Program-made: the position numbers and the translations under genes
The notes under the pieces: generated by a model
What the model saw: the letters and a program-made list of their open reading frames with translations, nothing else
Told to the model about the DNA's origin: nothing
The model's database searches: none
Shown: positions 52,139 through 61,200 of the stretch, in pieces
Position numbering within the stretch: position 1 is the first letter of the stretch
Layout of the letters: every line of letters starts with the position of its first letter
Source: Nocardia sp. NRRL S-836
Lineage (GTDB): Bacteria > Actinomycetota > Actinomycetes > Mycobacteriales > Pseudonocardiaceae
Assembly: GCF_001279525.1 (NCBI RefSeq)
Contig: NZ_LGDY01000120.1
Coordinates: forward strand, 1 to 64,000
Length of the DNA: 64,000 bases
Direction: 5' to 3'

Positions 52139-53614
52139 ATGAGATCGTGGGGGATGTTGGCGGTCGCCGCGGCGGCCATCACGTTCGGCTCGACGCTGGC
52201 CATGCCCGACGTCGCGGTGGCGGCTGCCGAGGGCGGCGCGAACTGCGGGACGTACGCGGCCAACTCGAAGATCACGCGCAGCGAGGTCCTCGCGCGGTCG
52301 CGGACGTGGATCAGCGCGCGGGTGCCCTACAGCCAGAGCGACTGCTTCGGCAACAAGTACGGCGCCTACCGCACGGACTGCTCCGGCTACGTGTCGATGG
52401 CCTGGGGCCTGCGCATCTCCTACACGACCCACATCCTCGAACAGGTCGCGCACCGCATCGACTGGGAGGACCTGCGTCCCGGCGACGCGCTGAACGACCG
52501 CCTCAACCACGTGGCGCTGTTCATCGGCTGGGCGGACGCGGCCAAGACCCGCCCGATCGTGCGCGAGCAGGCCGGCCCGGACGGCTCCCAGCCCGTGCAG
52601 CGGGTGTGGAGCGCCGCGACCGCCCGCCGGTACGTGCCGCTGCGCTACAACGGCCTGGTCGAGTCCGGTGGCGGTGGCACCACCACCAGCGACACCCCGG
52701 TCACCGACGCACCGGTCGTGAGCAGCGGGCCGCAGATCTCCAACACCGCCGCGCAGTCGCTCGAGGTCTTCGCCCGCGGCACGGACGGCACGGTCATCAC
52801 GAACTTCCACAAGACGAGCCGCTGGGCCGGCTGGCAGCAGCTCGGCCCCGAGCTCTTCGCCGGCGACCCGGTGGCGCTGCTCAACCCGGCGACGAAGATC
52901 GTCGAGGTGTACGCGCGCGGCACCGACGGCCGGATCTACCACCGCGCCGACGGCAAGTGGCTCGCGCTGGGCGACACCGCGCTGGCTGGCAACCCCGCGC
53001 TGCGCTGGAACGACCAGGCCAAGGCCGTCGAGGTGCTCGCCCGCGGCACCGACGGCACGCTGCTGCGGTTCGCCGCGGGCCGGTGGGAACCGCTGGGCGA
53101 CCGCAAGATCGCCGGCAACCCGGCCGTGCTCGACAAGGACGTCTACGCCCGCAGCGCCGACGACAGGCTCGTCAGGTGGGACGGCGCGAAGTGGCAGGAC
53201 CAGGGCGACGTCAAGATCGTCAGCGACCCGAGCGTCGCCGTCGACCAGGTTTTCGTCCGCAGCGCCACCGGCAGCGTCGAGCAGTACGCGGCCGGCGTGT
53301 GGAAGACGCTCGGCGGCAAGGGCGTCGGCACCCCCGCCGCGGTGTACAACACGACCACCGGCTCGATCGACGTGCTGCAGCTCGGCGCCGAGGGCCAGGT
53401 CGAGCACTCGCGCGCGACCGACAGCGGCTGGACCGCCTGGGCCAAGCTCGGCACCACCAAGGTCTCCGAGCCGCCGACCGCGATGTACCACGCGCAGACC
53501 AAGACCGTCGAGGTCTTCGCCCGCACCGACGACGGCAAGCCGATCCGCCGCTTCTACAAGGAGAAGGCGGGCTGGAGCCAGTGGGCGCTGCTGGGCGACC
53601 GCACGGTCAGCTGA
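52139..53614 (+). CDS. Secreted NlpC/P60-like hydrolase with seven-repeat lectin-like propeller
   Basis: A 491-residue protein: signal peptide (about 1-30), NlpC/P60-like domain (about 40-170; TDCSGYVSMAWGL with Cys81, and RLNHVALFIGW with His124), a Gly/Thr linker, then seven repeats of about 40 residues (about 200-491) each starting like VEVYARGTDGRI. Seven such repeats match a PLL/tectonin-type seven-bladed beta-propeller, which binds sugars. It probably cleaves peptidoglycan peptides or similar amide bonds while bound to glycans. Confidence 0.82.
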   Translation: MRSWGMLAVAAAAITFGSTLAMPDVAVAAAEGGANCGTYAANSKITRSEVLARSRTWISARVPYSQSDCFGNKYGAYRTDCSGYVSMAWGLRISYTTHILEQVAHRIDWEDLRPGDALNDRLNHVALFIGWADAAKTRPIVREQAGPDGSQPVQRVWSAATARRYVPLRYNGLVESGGGGTTTSDTPVTDAPVVSSGPQISNTAAQSLEVFARGTDGTVITNFHKTSRWAGWQQLGPELFAGDPVALLNPATKIVEVYARGTDGRIYHRADGKWLALGDTALAGNPALRWNDQAKAVEVLARGTDGTLLRFAAGRWEPLGDRKIAGNPAVLDKDVYARSADDRLVRWDGAKWQDQGDVKIVSDPSVAVDQVFVRSATGSVEQYAAGVWKTLGGKGVGTPAAVYNTTTGSIDVLQLGAEGQVEHSRATDSGWTAWAKLGTTKVSEPPTAMYHAQTKTVEVFARTDDGKPIRRFYKEKAGWSQWALLGDRTVS

Positions 53615-53624
53615 CCTGACGATC

Positions 53625-53663
53625 CGGAACGGGGCCGTGGCACACCGCCGCGGCCCCGTTCCG
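53625..53663 (+). terminator. Strong terminator after the lectin-hydrolase gene
   Basis: Perfect 13-bp stem cggaacggggccg / cggccccgttccg with a 13-nt loop, 10 nt past the stop. Confidence 0.88.
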
Positions 53664-53704
53664 CGTCGGCGGCACCGCGCCACCCGGCGCGTGTGGAAAA
53701 CGCT

Positions 53705-53710
53705 TACCCT
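53705..53710 (+). promoter_or_regulatory. -10 hexamer for a leaderless transcript
   Basis: TACCCT ends 6 nt before the GTG at 53717. Confidence 0.45.
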
Positions 53711-53716
53711 GAGGTC

Positions 53717-54976
53717 GTGACGGCGCGCAGGCGGTACGCGGTGGTCGGGACCGGGGCACGGGCGGAACGGCACGTCCACGCCATCGCGGTCGAGCACGCC
53801 GACACCTGCGAGCTCGTCGCGTTCGCCGACGTGAACCACACGCGCATGGCCGCGCACAACGACCGGCTCGCCGGGCTGGGGCTCGAACCGGTTCCCGCGT
53901 ACGCCGCCGAGGACTTCCGCAGGATGCTGACGGAGCAACGGGTCGACGTCGTCGTCGTGACCACCGTCGACCGGTACCACGACACGTACGTCGTCGAGGC
54001 GCTGGACGCGGGCCGCGCCGTCGTGACGGAGAAGCCGATGACGACGGACATGGCGTCGGCGCACAAGATCCTGGATGCCGTGCACCGCAACGACGGCGAC
54101 GTCACCGTCACGTTCAACTACCGCTACAACCCGATCCACGAGAAGGTGCGCGCGCTGCTCGCGGACGGTGCCGTCGGGGAGATCGGGTCGGTGCACTTCG
54201 AGTGGCTGCTCGACACCCGGCACGGCGCCGACTACTTCCGGCGCTGGCACCGCGACAAGGCCAACTCCGGTGGCCTCATGGTGCACAAGGCCACCCACCA
54301 CTTCGACCTGCTCAACTGGTGGATCGGCTCGGTACCGGAGACCGTGTACGCGCACGGCCGGTTGTTCTTCTACGGCAACAAGAACGGCGCACGCCACGGA
54401 TACGTGGACGACGACCGGTTCGAGCTCCGGCTGGAACAGGACGCGTGGCTCAAGAAGCTCTACCTCGACGCACGGCACGAGGACGGCTATCGCCGCGACC
54501 AGAACCCGTTCGAACCGGGTGTGTCCATTGAGGACGACATGGCGGTGCTCGTGCGGTACGCCAGTGGCGCCAGCCTGACCTACCACCTCACGGCCTACTC
54601 GCCGTGGGAGGGCTACCGGCTGATGGTCAACGGCAGCAGGGGGCGCCTGGAGCTCGAAGTGGTCGAGAACTCGTGGGTGTCCGGGCAGCAGCCGGCCGTG
54701 CACGGCGCCGTCGCCAACCCCGAGCAGGGGTGGGCGACGCTGTCCGTGCAGCGGCTGTTCGAACGGCGCGAGGAGATCCCGCTGACGTACGACCGGGACG
54801 GCCACGGCGGTGCCGACCGGCGCATGGCCGCCGCCCTGTACGGCCCGGCCGGGCAGGAGGACCCGTTGGGCCGCAGGGCGACGCACCACGACGGCGTGCT
54901 GTCGCTGCTGACCGGGTTCGCCGCCAACCGCAGCTTCGAGACCGGCCTACCGGTCCGCGTCGCCGACCTCCGGTGA
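53717..54976 (+). CDS. Gfo/Idh/MocA-family oxidoreductase (first of two)
   Basis: About 419 residues. Rossmann fold with RRYAVVGTGARAERHVHAI, the EKP motif (VTEKPMTTD, Lys near residue 99) and a GGLMVHKATHHFDLLNWW segment with the catalytic His. Members oxidise or reduce sugars and cyclitols with NAD(P). The chosen GTG follows a -10 hexamer directly; an ATG/GTG further upstream is also in frame. Confidence 0.88.
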   Translation: MTARRRYAVVGTGARAERHVHAIAVEHADTCELVAFADVNHTRMAAHNDRLAGLGLEPVPAYAAEDFRRMLTEQRVDVVVVTTVDRYHDTYVVEALDAGRAVVTEKPMTTDMASAHKILDAVHRNDGDVTVTFNYRYNPIHEKVRALLADGAVGEIGSVHFEWLLDTRHGADYFRRWHRDKANSGGLMVHKATHHFDLLNWWIGSVPETVYAHGRLFFYGNKNGARHGYVDDDRFELRLEQDAWLKKLYLDARHEDGYRRDQNPFEPGVSIEDDMAVLVRYASGASLTYHLTAYSPWEGYRLMVNGSRGRLELEVVENSWVSGQQPAVHGAVANPEQGWATLSVQRLFERREEIPLTYDRDGHGGADRRMAAALYGPAGQEDPLGRRATHHDGVLSLLTGFAANRSFETGLPVRVADLR

Positions 54977-55178
54977 GGAGGCTCCGGTCCGTGGCACGGG
55001 GCGCCACGACACGGCCATTAGTGGCGCGTTGCTGTCACAAGGCTGTCTTGGATGGCGCGGTGCATTGAAATTCCCCAGCCCGCGGCCGATGCTGGTGGCC
55101 GGGTTGGTGGTCGCCGGTGCGGGTGGCCGCCGGAGCTCTCGCGCCGGCGGCGAAGTCCACCCGAGAAGGGTGAGGGCG

Positions 55179-56225
55179 ATGCGTGTTGCGCTGGTCGGGG
55201 CTCGCGGGCATGGGGCGCGGCACGTGGAGAACCTCCTGCGGCTCGGCCACGACGGGACCGCGACCTTCGTGGGCGTCGTGGACGTGGCCGACGTCGACGT
55301 GCCGGTGCCGTCCTACCCGGACCTGCCCGCACTGGCCGCCGAGGTGCACCCGGAGGTCGTCGTGGTCTCCTCGCCGCCGTCGACGCACCGCGAGCTGACG
55401 CTGTCGGCGTTCGAGCTGGGCTGTGACGTGCTGCTGGAGAAACCGGCGCTGCTCACGGTCGCCGACCTCGACGAGGTGTCGGCCGCGGCCGCCGACCGCG
55501 GGCTGGTGTGCCAGGTCGGCTTCCAGTCGCAGGGCACCGGGACCTACCGGCGGCTGTGCTCGTTGATCGGCTCCGGTGCGCTGGGCGAGATCTCCGGCAT
55601 CGGCGCGGCCGGGCGGTGGGTGCGGACCGACGCCTACTACGAGCGGGCGGCGTGGGCCGGGCGGCAGGGCGAGGACGGGTGCCTGGTCAACCCGTTCGCA
55701 CACGCCCTGCAGAACGCGCTGCTGCTGGCCGACGTCGAGGAACGGGCCGGTGTCTCGGTCGAGCTGGAGCTGTTCCGGTGCCGCGACACGATCACCGCCG
55801 ACGACACGGCGTGCGTGCGCGTGACGTCGGACGGTGCGCCGCCCGTGGTGGTGGCGGCGACGTTGTGCGCGCAGTCGTCGTTGCCGCCGGTCGTGCTCGT
55901 GCACGGAACGCTGGGGCAGGCCGTGTGGTGGTACGACGACGACAAGCTGATGGTCAACGACCACAGGATGGCCGTTCCTCCACCCGTGGACCTGCTGGAG
56001 AACCTCATCCGGCACCGCCAGACCGGTGAGCCGCTGGTGTCGCCGTTGGCCGCAGCGCGCGCGTTCACGACCGTGGTGGAGGAGTGCGGGAAGGCCGACG
56101 TGCCGTTCGTGCCCGCCCGCCGCGACGGTGACCGGATCGTGCTCGACGGGATCGACGAGGTGGTGGTGCGCGCCGCCGAGAAGATCGCTACGTTCGCGGA
56201 ACTCGGTTGCGGTTTCGGAAGGTAG
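55179..56225 (+). CDS. Gfo/Idh/MocA-family oxidoreductase (second of two)
   Basis: A 348-residue protein with MRVALVGARGHGARHVENLL and the EKP motif in LLEKPALLTVADLDE; FQSQGTGTYRRLCSLIGSGA follows. It is only distantly similar to the upstream paralogue, so a pair acting on successive steps of a sugar pathway is possible. SD-like GAGAAGGGTGAGGG before the ATG. The 202-nt gap upstream (54977-55178) shows nothing I can support. The next gene starts 4 nt after the stop. Confidence 0.83.
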   Translation: MRVALVGARGHGARHVENLLRLGHDGTATFVGVVDVADVDVPVPSYPDLPALAAEVHPEVVVVSSPPSTHRELTLSAFELGCDVLLEKPALLTVADLDEVSAAAADRGLVCQVGFQSQGTGTYRRLCSLIGSGALGEISGIGAAGRWVRTDAYYERAAWAGRQGEDGCLVNPFAHALQNALLLADVEERAGVSVELELFRCRDTITADDTACVRVTSDGAPPVVVAATLCAQSSLPPVVLVHGTLGQAVWWYDDDKLMVNDHRMAVPPPVDLLENLIRHRQTGEPLVSPLAAARAFTTVVEECGKADVPFVPARRDGDRIVLDGIDEVVVRAAEKIATFAELGCGFGR

Positions 56226-56228
56226 CCC

Positions 56229-56744
56229 GTGGACACCTACATCGACCTCAGGGACGTCCGGCTGACCGGCCTCGTGAGCCAGGGCCTGATCGCGCTCGTC
56301 GCCGCGGAGTCGGTGTGGGGCACGGTCAACGACTGGACCGGCGGCTCGTCGACGTGGAGCTTCCTCGCGCAGGTGCTCTACCTGCCCGCCGCCGTGGCGT
56401 TCGTCCTGTGGTTCCGCAACGCCACCCACAACGCCGAGGCCATCGCCCTGCACGGCGTCCGGGTGATCAGCGACGTGTGGCGGGCCAGCGACCCGGCGCA
56501 GCGGGACGTGCCGTTCAAGCAACGCGCCGTGAGCCCGTTGATCAGGCCGTGGCAGTACGCGTTCCTCGCGATGGTGCTGACCGACCTGCTGGAGACGGTG
56601 CTGCTCGACACCGGGGCCTACGTGGTGTTCTCGACGCTGTCCACGGTCTGCGCGGTGGCCGCCGCCGGGCTCGCGTGTTTCGTGATCTGGCGGATCTCGG
56701 CCATGCAGCAGCGGTTCGCGGTGCCGCGGCCCCAACGCCGCTGA
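56229..56744 (+). CDS. DUF4328-like membrane protein
   Basis: A 171-residue protein with four membrane helices (about 12-30, 45-62, 108-130, 135-155) and the WFRNATHNAEAI loop and RPWQYAFLAMVL segment typical of DUF4328. Function unknown. A second DUF4328 protein lies at 58045. GTG start right after the oxidoreductase gene suggests one transcript. Confidence 0.75.
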   Translation: MDTYIDLRDVRLTGLVSQGLIALVAAESVWGTVNDWTGGSSTWSFLAQVLYLPAAVAFVLWFRNATHNAEAIALHGVRVISDVWRASDPAQRDVPFKQRAVSPLIRPWQYAFLAMVLTDLLETVLLDTGAYVVFSTLSTVCAVAAAGLACFVIWRISAMQQRFAVPRPQRR

Positions 56745-56770
56745 CCGTGTTGTGATCACCGGGTTTTCGT

Positions 56771-56776
56771 TAGCCT
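56771..56776 (+). promoter_or_regulatory. -10 hexamer for a leaderless transcript
   Basis: TAGCCT ends 6 nt before the ATG at 56783. Confidence 0.45.
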
Positions 56777-56782
56777 GGGCCG

Positions 56783-57355
56783 ATGCCGTTGCTCGGACCA
56801 GCAGATCCGCTGCCGCACGTGCCCCGGCGCATCCTCGTCGCCGGGAACGCCGGATCCGGCAAGTCGACGCTGTGCCGGCGCATCGCCGGGCGGCACGGTG
56901 TCCGCTACGTCGAGCTGGACCGCCTGTACTGGGGTCCACAGTGGACACCCCGGCCCGAGTTCGGCGCCGAGGTCGCGGCGTTCGCGGAGGGTGACCGGTG
57001 GGTCACGGAGTATCAGTACAAGGAGGTCCGCGGGGCGCTGGCCGCGAGGGCGGACACGGTGGTGTGGCTCGACCACCCGTTCCCGACGGTGATGGGACGG
57101 CTCGTCAGCCGGACGGTCAGGCGGCGCGCGCGACGCGTGGAGTTGTGGAACGGTAACCAGGAACCGTCGCTGTGGTCGGTGTTCACGGACCCCGAGCACA
57201 TCCTGCGGTGGGGCTGGAAGACCTACGGGCGCAGCCGGGCCAGGGTGCGCGCGCTCGTCGACCAGGTCGTGGTGGTGCGGTTGAGCGGGCAGGGGCAGGT
57301 GGAACGGTGGCTGGACGGGCCGTTGGCCGCGGTCGGTGAGGAGCGTGCACGGTGA
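56783..57355 (+). CDS. P-loop NTPase, adenylate-kinase-related
   Basis: A 190-residue small-molecule kinase-like P-loop protein: Walker A GNAGSGKST (about 21-29), VELDRLYWGPQWTPRP and VVWLDHPF. This is the FlaR/DNA-topology-modulation type of adenylate kinase relative; substrate unknown. Its stop overlaps the next start (GTGA). Confidence 0.82.
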   Translation: MPLLGPADPLPHVPRRILVAGNAGSGKSTLCRRIAGRHGVRYVELDRLYWGPQWTPRPEFGAEVAAFAEGDRWVTEYQYKEVRGALAARADTVVWLDHPFPTVMGRLVSRTVRRRARRVELWNGNQEPSLWSVFTDPEHILRWGWKTYGRSRARVRALVDQVVVVRLSGQGQVERWLDGPLAAVGEERAR

Positions 57356-57864
57356 GGTCGGCGCTGGTGCTCGGTGGGAGCGGGATGCTGGCCGGCTGCG
57401 CGGAACGGCTGGTGGCACGCGGGTGGCGGGTGGTGCTGCCGTGCCGCACGCAGCCGCTGATGGCCGACGACGGACCCGGCCGCGCGGCACGGGCGTCGCT
57501 GGCGCGGGGGCACCGGCCGACGTGGGTCAGGGCCGACTGGGGCAAGCCGCGTGAGCTGGCCGCCGAGGTCGGCTACGAGCTGGCCGGCCACCCGGTGAAC
57601 CTGCTGGTGGCGTGGGTGCACGAGAGCTACCGGACCGCCGTGCTCACGGCCGTGGCGCCGCTGCTGGCCGAGCACGCGCCGGTCGTGGAGGTGCACACGT
57701 CCGCACCGGTGCCCGACCCCGTGCTGGCGGAGCACCCGACCCAGCAGGTCCTGATCGGCCACTTCCCGCACGACGCCGCCCGCCACACGGGCCAGGCCGT
57801 GCTGGACGCCGTCGTGCGGGCGTTGGAGGGCAAGCCGCCGTCGCTGCACCAGGCCGGCGGTTAG
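57352..57864 (+). CDS. Rossmann-fold SDR-like protein
   Basis: A 170-residue protein with nucleotide-binding ALVLGGSGMLAGCAERLV at the N-terminus and an HESYR segment at the place of the SDR Tyr-x-x-x-Lys site. It is shorter than typical SDRs (about 250) and has no Tyr-Lys pair, so activity is uncertain. Coupled to the P-loop NTPase by overlap. Confidence 0.7.
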   Translation: MRSALVLGGSGMLAGCAERLVARGWRVVLPCRTQPLMADDGPGRAARASLARGHRPTWVRADWGKPRELAAEVGYELAGHPVNLLVAWVHESYRTAVLTAVAPLLAEHAPVVEVHTSAPVPDPVLAEHPTQQVLIGHFPHDAARHTGQAVLDAVVRALEGKPPSLHQAGG

Positions 57865-57961
57865 CCGCACCGGAGTCTTCGCCGCAAACCGGTCGCCCGG
57901 CCGGGCATCGAGGGGATAGGCTCCGCGCGGCGTCGGGGGACGTTCTTCTTGGGGGATCTTC

Positions 57962-58048
57962 ATGAGCACCGAGGTTCTCGGACCCGTGCGCGGAGCCGGC
58001 CTGGGCCGGACCGTCCTGATCGGACCGGGGCAGTGGGGGAAACTGTGA
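57962..58048 (+). CDS. 28-residue leader frame resembling the N-terminus of the next gene
   Basis: ATG at 57962, after gggggatc, opens a 28-codon frame whose TGA overlaps the GTG of the following DUF4328 gene (GTGA at 58045). The peptide (MSTEVLGPVRGAGLGRTVLI, then GPGQWGKL) aligns without gaps with the N-terminus of that gene product (MITEPFRPVRGLGVAASVLI). It looks like a truncated tandem copy and may couple translation of the two. Confidence 0.5.
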   Translation: MSTEVLGPVRGAGLGRTVLIGPGQWGKL

Positions 58049-58731
58049 TCACCGAACCGTTCCGGCCCGTGCGCGGCCTCGGCGTCGCCGCGTCCGTCCT
58101 CATCGGACTCGACGCCGTCCTCGCCGTCGCCGACGCGTTCTCCTCGCAGCACAGCGCGAACGCCGTGCGCGAGTACACCGACGGCAACGGCACGATGGCG
58201 GACCTGCGCACCGCCGATGCCATCTCGTTGCTGGTCAACGGGCCCAGGCTCGCGGTGTCGGTCGCGGCGGGCGTCGTGTTCGTCGTGTGGCTGTACCGGT
58301 CGCGGCAGAACGCCGAGCGGCTCACCTACGACGTCGACCACCGGCACAAGCGCGGCTGGGTGATCGGCGGCTGGATCGTGCCGGTCATCAGCCTCTGGTA
58401 CCCGGCGCAGATCGTCCAGGACGTCTGGCGCTCGTTCGACGCGACCCAGCAGGACCGGCCGTTGCAGGCGCGGGACAAGAACGGCCTCGTCGTCGCGTGG
58501 TGGCTCGTGTTCCTGGCGTCGTCGTGGGGTGACCGCGCGGTCACCCAGCTCGTGCTGCGCGACTCCGACCTGGAGACGGTCGCCGCCTGGACGTGGGTGA
58601 GCGCGTTCGTGACCATCGGCGCGGCCGTGCTCGCGATCGTGCTCGTCCGGCGGCTGATCGACGCCCAGCACGTCATCCAGCCGCCGGTCCAGGACGGCGG
58701 GCCTGTCCCAGTCCACGTACCAGGAGCATGA
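58045..58731 (+). CDS. DUF4328 membrane protein
   Basis: A 228-residue protein with four main membrane helices (about 12-32, 60-80, 110-130, 180-205) and the DUF4328 signature WLYRSRQNAERL, WIVPVISLWYPAQIVQDVWR. Function unknown. GTG start has GGGGGAAA upstream. Its last 59 nt overlap the 3' end of the convergent TetR gene. Confidence 0.82.
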   Translation: MITEPFRPVRGLGVAASVLIGLDAVLAVADAFSSQHSANAVREYTDGNGTMADLRTADAISLLVNGPRLAVSVAAGVVFVVWLYRSRQNAERLTYDVDHRHKRGWVIGGWIVPVISLWYPAQIVQDVWRSFDATQQDRPLQARDKNGLVVAWWLVFLASSWGDRAVTQLVLRDSDLETVAAWTWVSAFVTIGAAVLAIVLVRRLIDAQHVIQPPVQDGGPVPVHVPGA

Positions 58732-59278
58732 CCGACTCGCGCACCTCCGCCCGTGACCGCTCCGGCTGGAACACCTGCCAGTCCAGGGCGATCACGAGCA
58801 GCGTGCCGAACAACGCCGCCGACGCGGTGCCGACCTCCACGCCCTCGGGCAGGCGGCCCGCGTCGGCCAGGCGCTTCATCTGACCGCGCACGATCGACAC
58901 GATGTCGTCGCGCAGCAACGACAACGTCCCGTGCCACTGACCCGGCGTGCGCCACAGCTCCGACACCAGCAGCTGGCCGAACGCCGGGTACTCGGCCCAG
59001 AAGCCGAGCATCTGGTCGACCAGCGCCTCCAGCGAGTCCTCCGACGACTCGGCCGACTCCGCGGTCCGCAGCCGGCCGGCGAGCAGCTCCACGCCGTGCC
59101 GCAGCAGCGCTTCGACCAGCGCGTCCTTCGAGGCGAAGTTGTAGTAGATCGTGCCCTTGGCGACGCCCGCCTCCGCGGCGATCTCGTCGACCGTCACCGA
59201 GGCCGCGCCCCGTTCACCGACCAGCTTCAGCGCCGCGTCGAAGAGCTTCTGCTTCGTCGCCGTCGTCCGGGCGCTCAC
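58673..59278 (-). CDS. TetR-family regulator of the YhgE operon
   Basis: A 201-residue TetR protein with helix-turn-helix TVDEIAAEAGVAKGTIYYNF. It is the last gene of the ABC-like/YhgE operon, its GTG overlapping the yhgE-like stop by 4 nt, and the operon promoter carries the palindrome at 61846, so autoregulation of the exporter is very likely. Confidence 0.9.
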   Translation of the reverse strand: MSARTTATKQKLFDAALKLVGERGAASVTVDEIAAEAGVAKGTIYYNFASKDALVEALLRHGVELLAGRLRTAESAESSEDSLEALVDQMLGFWAEYPAFGQLLVSELWRTPGQWHGTLSLLRDDIVSIVRGQMKRLADAGRLPEGVEVGTASAALFGTLLVIALDWQVFQPERSRAEVRESVMLLVRGLGQARRPGPAAG

Positions 59279-61200
59279 AGCACGAGCTCCGGCTTCAGCT
59301 TGGAGGGTGTCCACACCCGCTGCTTGTAGGCCGCCACGGACGACAAGGCTAGGGCCCCGGCCAGCCACGCGAGAAGGATCAGCGCGTCCTTGCCCACGAT
59401 GCCCAGGTCGCCGCCGTACATCAGGTGCCGCAGGCCGTCGACGGCGTAGCCCATCGGCAGGCCGTAGTGCAGCGGGTACAGCGGCACCGGGATCGTCTGC
59501 CACGGGAACGTGCCGCCCGCGCTGACCAGCTGCAGGATCAGCAGGATCAGCCCGAGGAACTTGCCCACGGCACCGAACGCCGCGTTCAGGGCGTGCAGGA
59601 TCGCGACGAACGTCAGCGACATCAGCACGAGGAACCCGAACGTGCCGAGGGGGTTCGACGGCTCGATGTCGACCACGAACCGCACGACCGTGAACATCAC
59701 GAGCACCTGCACGACACCGAGCAGCGCACCCGGCAGCCAGCCACCCAGCGCGACACGCAACCCCGACTGGCCGGCGGCCAGCGCACGGCGGGAGAGCGGG
59801 CGCAGCAGCAGGAAGAGCACGAACGCGCCGATCCACGTCGCGAGGCCGAGGAAGAACGGTGCCAGACCGGCGCCGTAGGTGGCCGCCTTCGTCTGGGACA
59901 GGCCCTTCACCGCCACCGGGTCACCGATGGCCTTCGCGATCGCCTCGCGCGTCGGGTCGTCCGTGTTCGGGATCTTGCCGACGCCGCCGTTCAGGCCGTC
60001 GCGCAGCTGGGCGGAGCCGTCCGCGAGCTTCGCCGCGCCGTCGCGCAGCTGCGGGGTGCCGGTCGCCGCCTTCTGCAGGCCGTCGCGGAGCTGGGCGTTG
60101 CCGTCGGCGAGCCGGGTGGCGCCGTCGTCGAGCTGGCCGATGCCGGCGACCAGCGCGGGCATCTTCGAGGAGAGCAGCTCGGCACCGTCGGCGACCTGGT
60201 CGGCGCCGTTCGCGAGCTTGCGCAGGTTGCCCGCGGCGCCCTGGACCTTGCCGTTGGCGTTGTCGACGGGCTGGCGGGCCTGGGTGAGGGCGCCCATGAC
60301 GCGCTGCACCTGCTCCTCGGTGAACCCGAGGGCGCGCAGCCGGGTCGCCACGTCGCCGTTGGCCTGGTCGAGCGCGCCGACGAGGGACTGGGCCAGCCGC
60401 GCGTACGCCTCGGCCTCCGTCGCGGCGGTCTCGTTGCCGGTCGCGACCTGGCGTGCGCCGGAGGCGACCTGCTGCGCGCCGGCGGGCAGCGGCTGGGTCT
60501 GCGTGCGGAGCTGGTTCAGGCCGTCACGCAGCTGTGCGGCGCCGTTCGCGGCGGTCACCGACCCGGTGTACAGCTGCTGCACACCGCCGTCGAGCTCGGT
60601 CAGCTTGTCGCGCAGGGTGGCGCTGCCGTCGGCGAGCTGGGCCGCGCCCTCCGCGGCCTTGGTGGTCTCCTGGCGGATCGTCGAGAAGCCCAGCAGCAGG
60701 CGGTCGGCGGCCTCGGTGGAGACCTTCGCGGTCACCGCGCGGCGCACCTCGGAGACGACCTGGTTCGCGATCGTGCTGCCCAGGTAGTTGTTGGCGTCGT
60801 TGGTCGTGAGGGTCAGCACGCCCTGGCGCGGCTTGAGGTCCGCGGGCGAGGTGAGCGCCTCGGAGAAGTCCTCCGGCAACGTGAGCGCGAAGATGTACTT
60901 GCCCTTGCGGACGCCCTCGTCGGCCTCCTGCGGGCTGGCGACGACGTGCCAGTCGAACTTGTGGCCGTTGAGCAGCTCGTCGGCGACGTCCTTGCCGGCG
61001 TTGAGGTCCTCGGTGCCCTTGTCCTTCACGACCAGCGCGGCGGGGACGTTGCCGAGGTTCGAGTACGGGTCCTTGTTGGCGTACAGGTAGAGCGACGCGT
61101 ACAGCAGCGGCACCAGGGCCAGTGCGAGGACGGCGAGCCGGGGGAGCGTGCCGGAGGTGATCCGGCGCAGCTCGTTGAAGGCCATGCGAAGGGCGCTCAT
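59275..61200 (-). CDS. YhgE/Pip-family membrane protein
   Basis: A 641-residue protein: one N-terminal helix (about 21-41), a long extracytoplasmic region with many LADG-x-[AT]-x-LRDGL-type heptads (about 170-395), then about five C-terminal helices (about 455-625). It resembles ABC-2-type permeases and the YhgE/phage-infection-protein family, and its Pip-like repeats are typical. In actinomycetes such proteins export lipids or peptides or affect phage entry. Both ends overlap the adjacent genes by 4 nt. Confidence 0.88.
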   Translation of the reverse strand: MSALRMAFNELRRITSGTLPRLAVLALALVPLLYASLYLYANKDPYSNLGNVPAALVVKDKGTEDLNAGKDVADELLNGHKFDWHVVASPQEADEGVRKGKYIFALTLPEDFSEALTSPADLKPRQGVLTLTTNDANNYLGSTIANQVVSEVRRAVTAKVSTEAADRLLLGFSTIRQETTKAAEGAAQLADGSATLRDKLTELDGGVQQLYTGSVTAANGAAQLRDGLNQLRTQTQPLPAGAQQVASGARQVATGNETAATEAEAYARLAQSLVGALDQANGDVATRLRALGFTEEQVQRVMGALTQARQPVDNANGKVQGAAGNLRKLANGADQVADGAELLSSKMPALVAGIGQLDDGATRLADGNAQLRDGLQKAATGTPQLRDGAAKLADGSAQLRDGLNGGVGKIPNTDDPTREAIAKAIGDPVAVKGLSQTKAATYGAGLAPFFLGLATWIGAFVLFLLLRPLSRRALAAGQSGLRVALGGWLPGALLGVVQVLVMFTVVRFVVDIEPSNPLGTFGFLVLMSLTFVAILHALNAAFGAVGKFLGLILLILQLVSAGGTFPWQTIPVPLYPLHYGLPMGYAVDGLRHLMYGGDLGIVGKDALILLAWLAGALALSSVAAYKQRVWTPSKLKPELVL

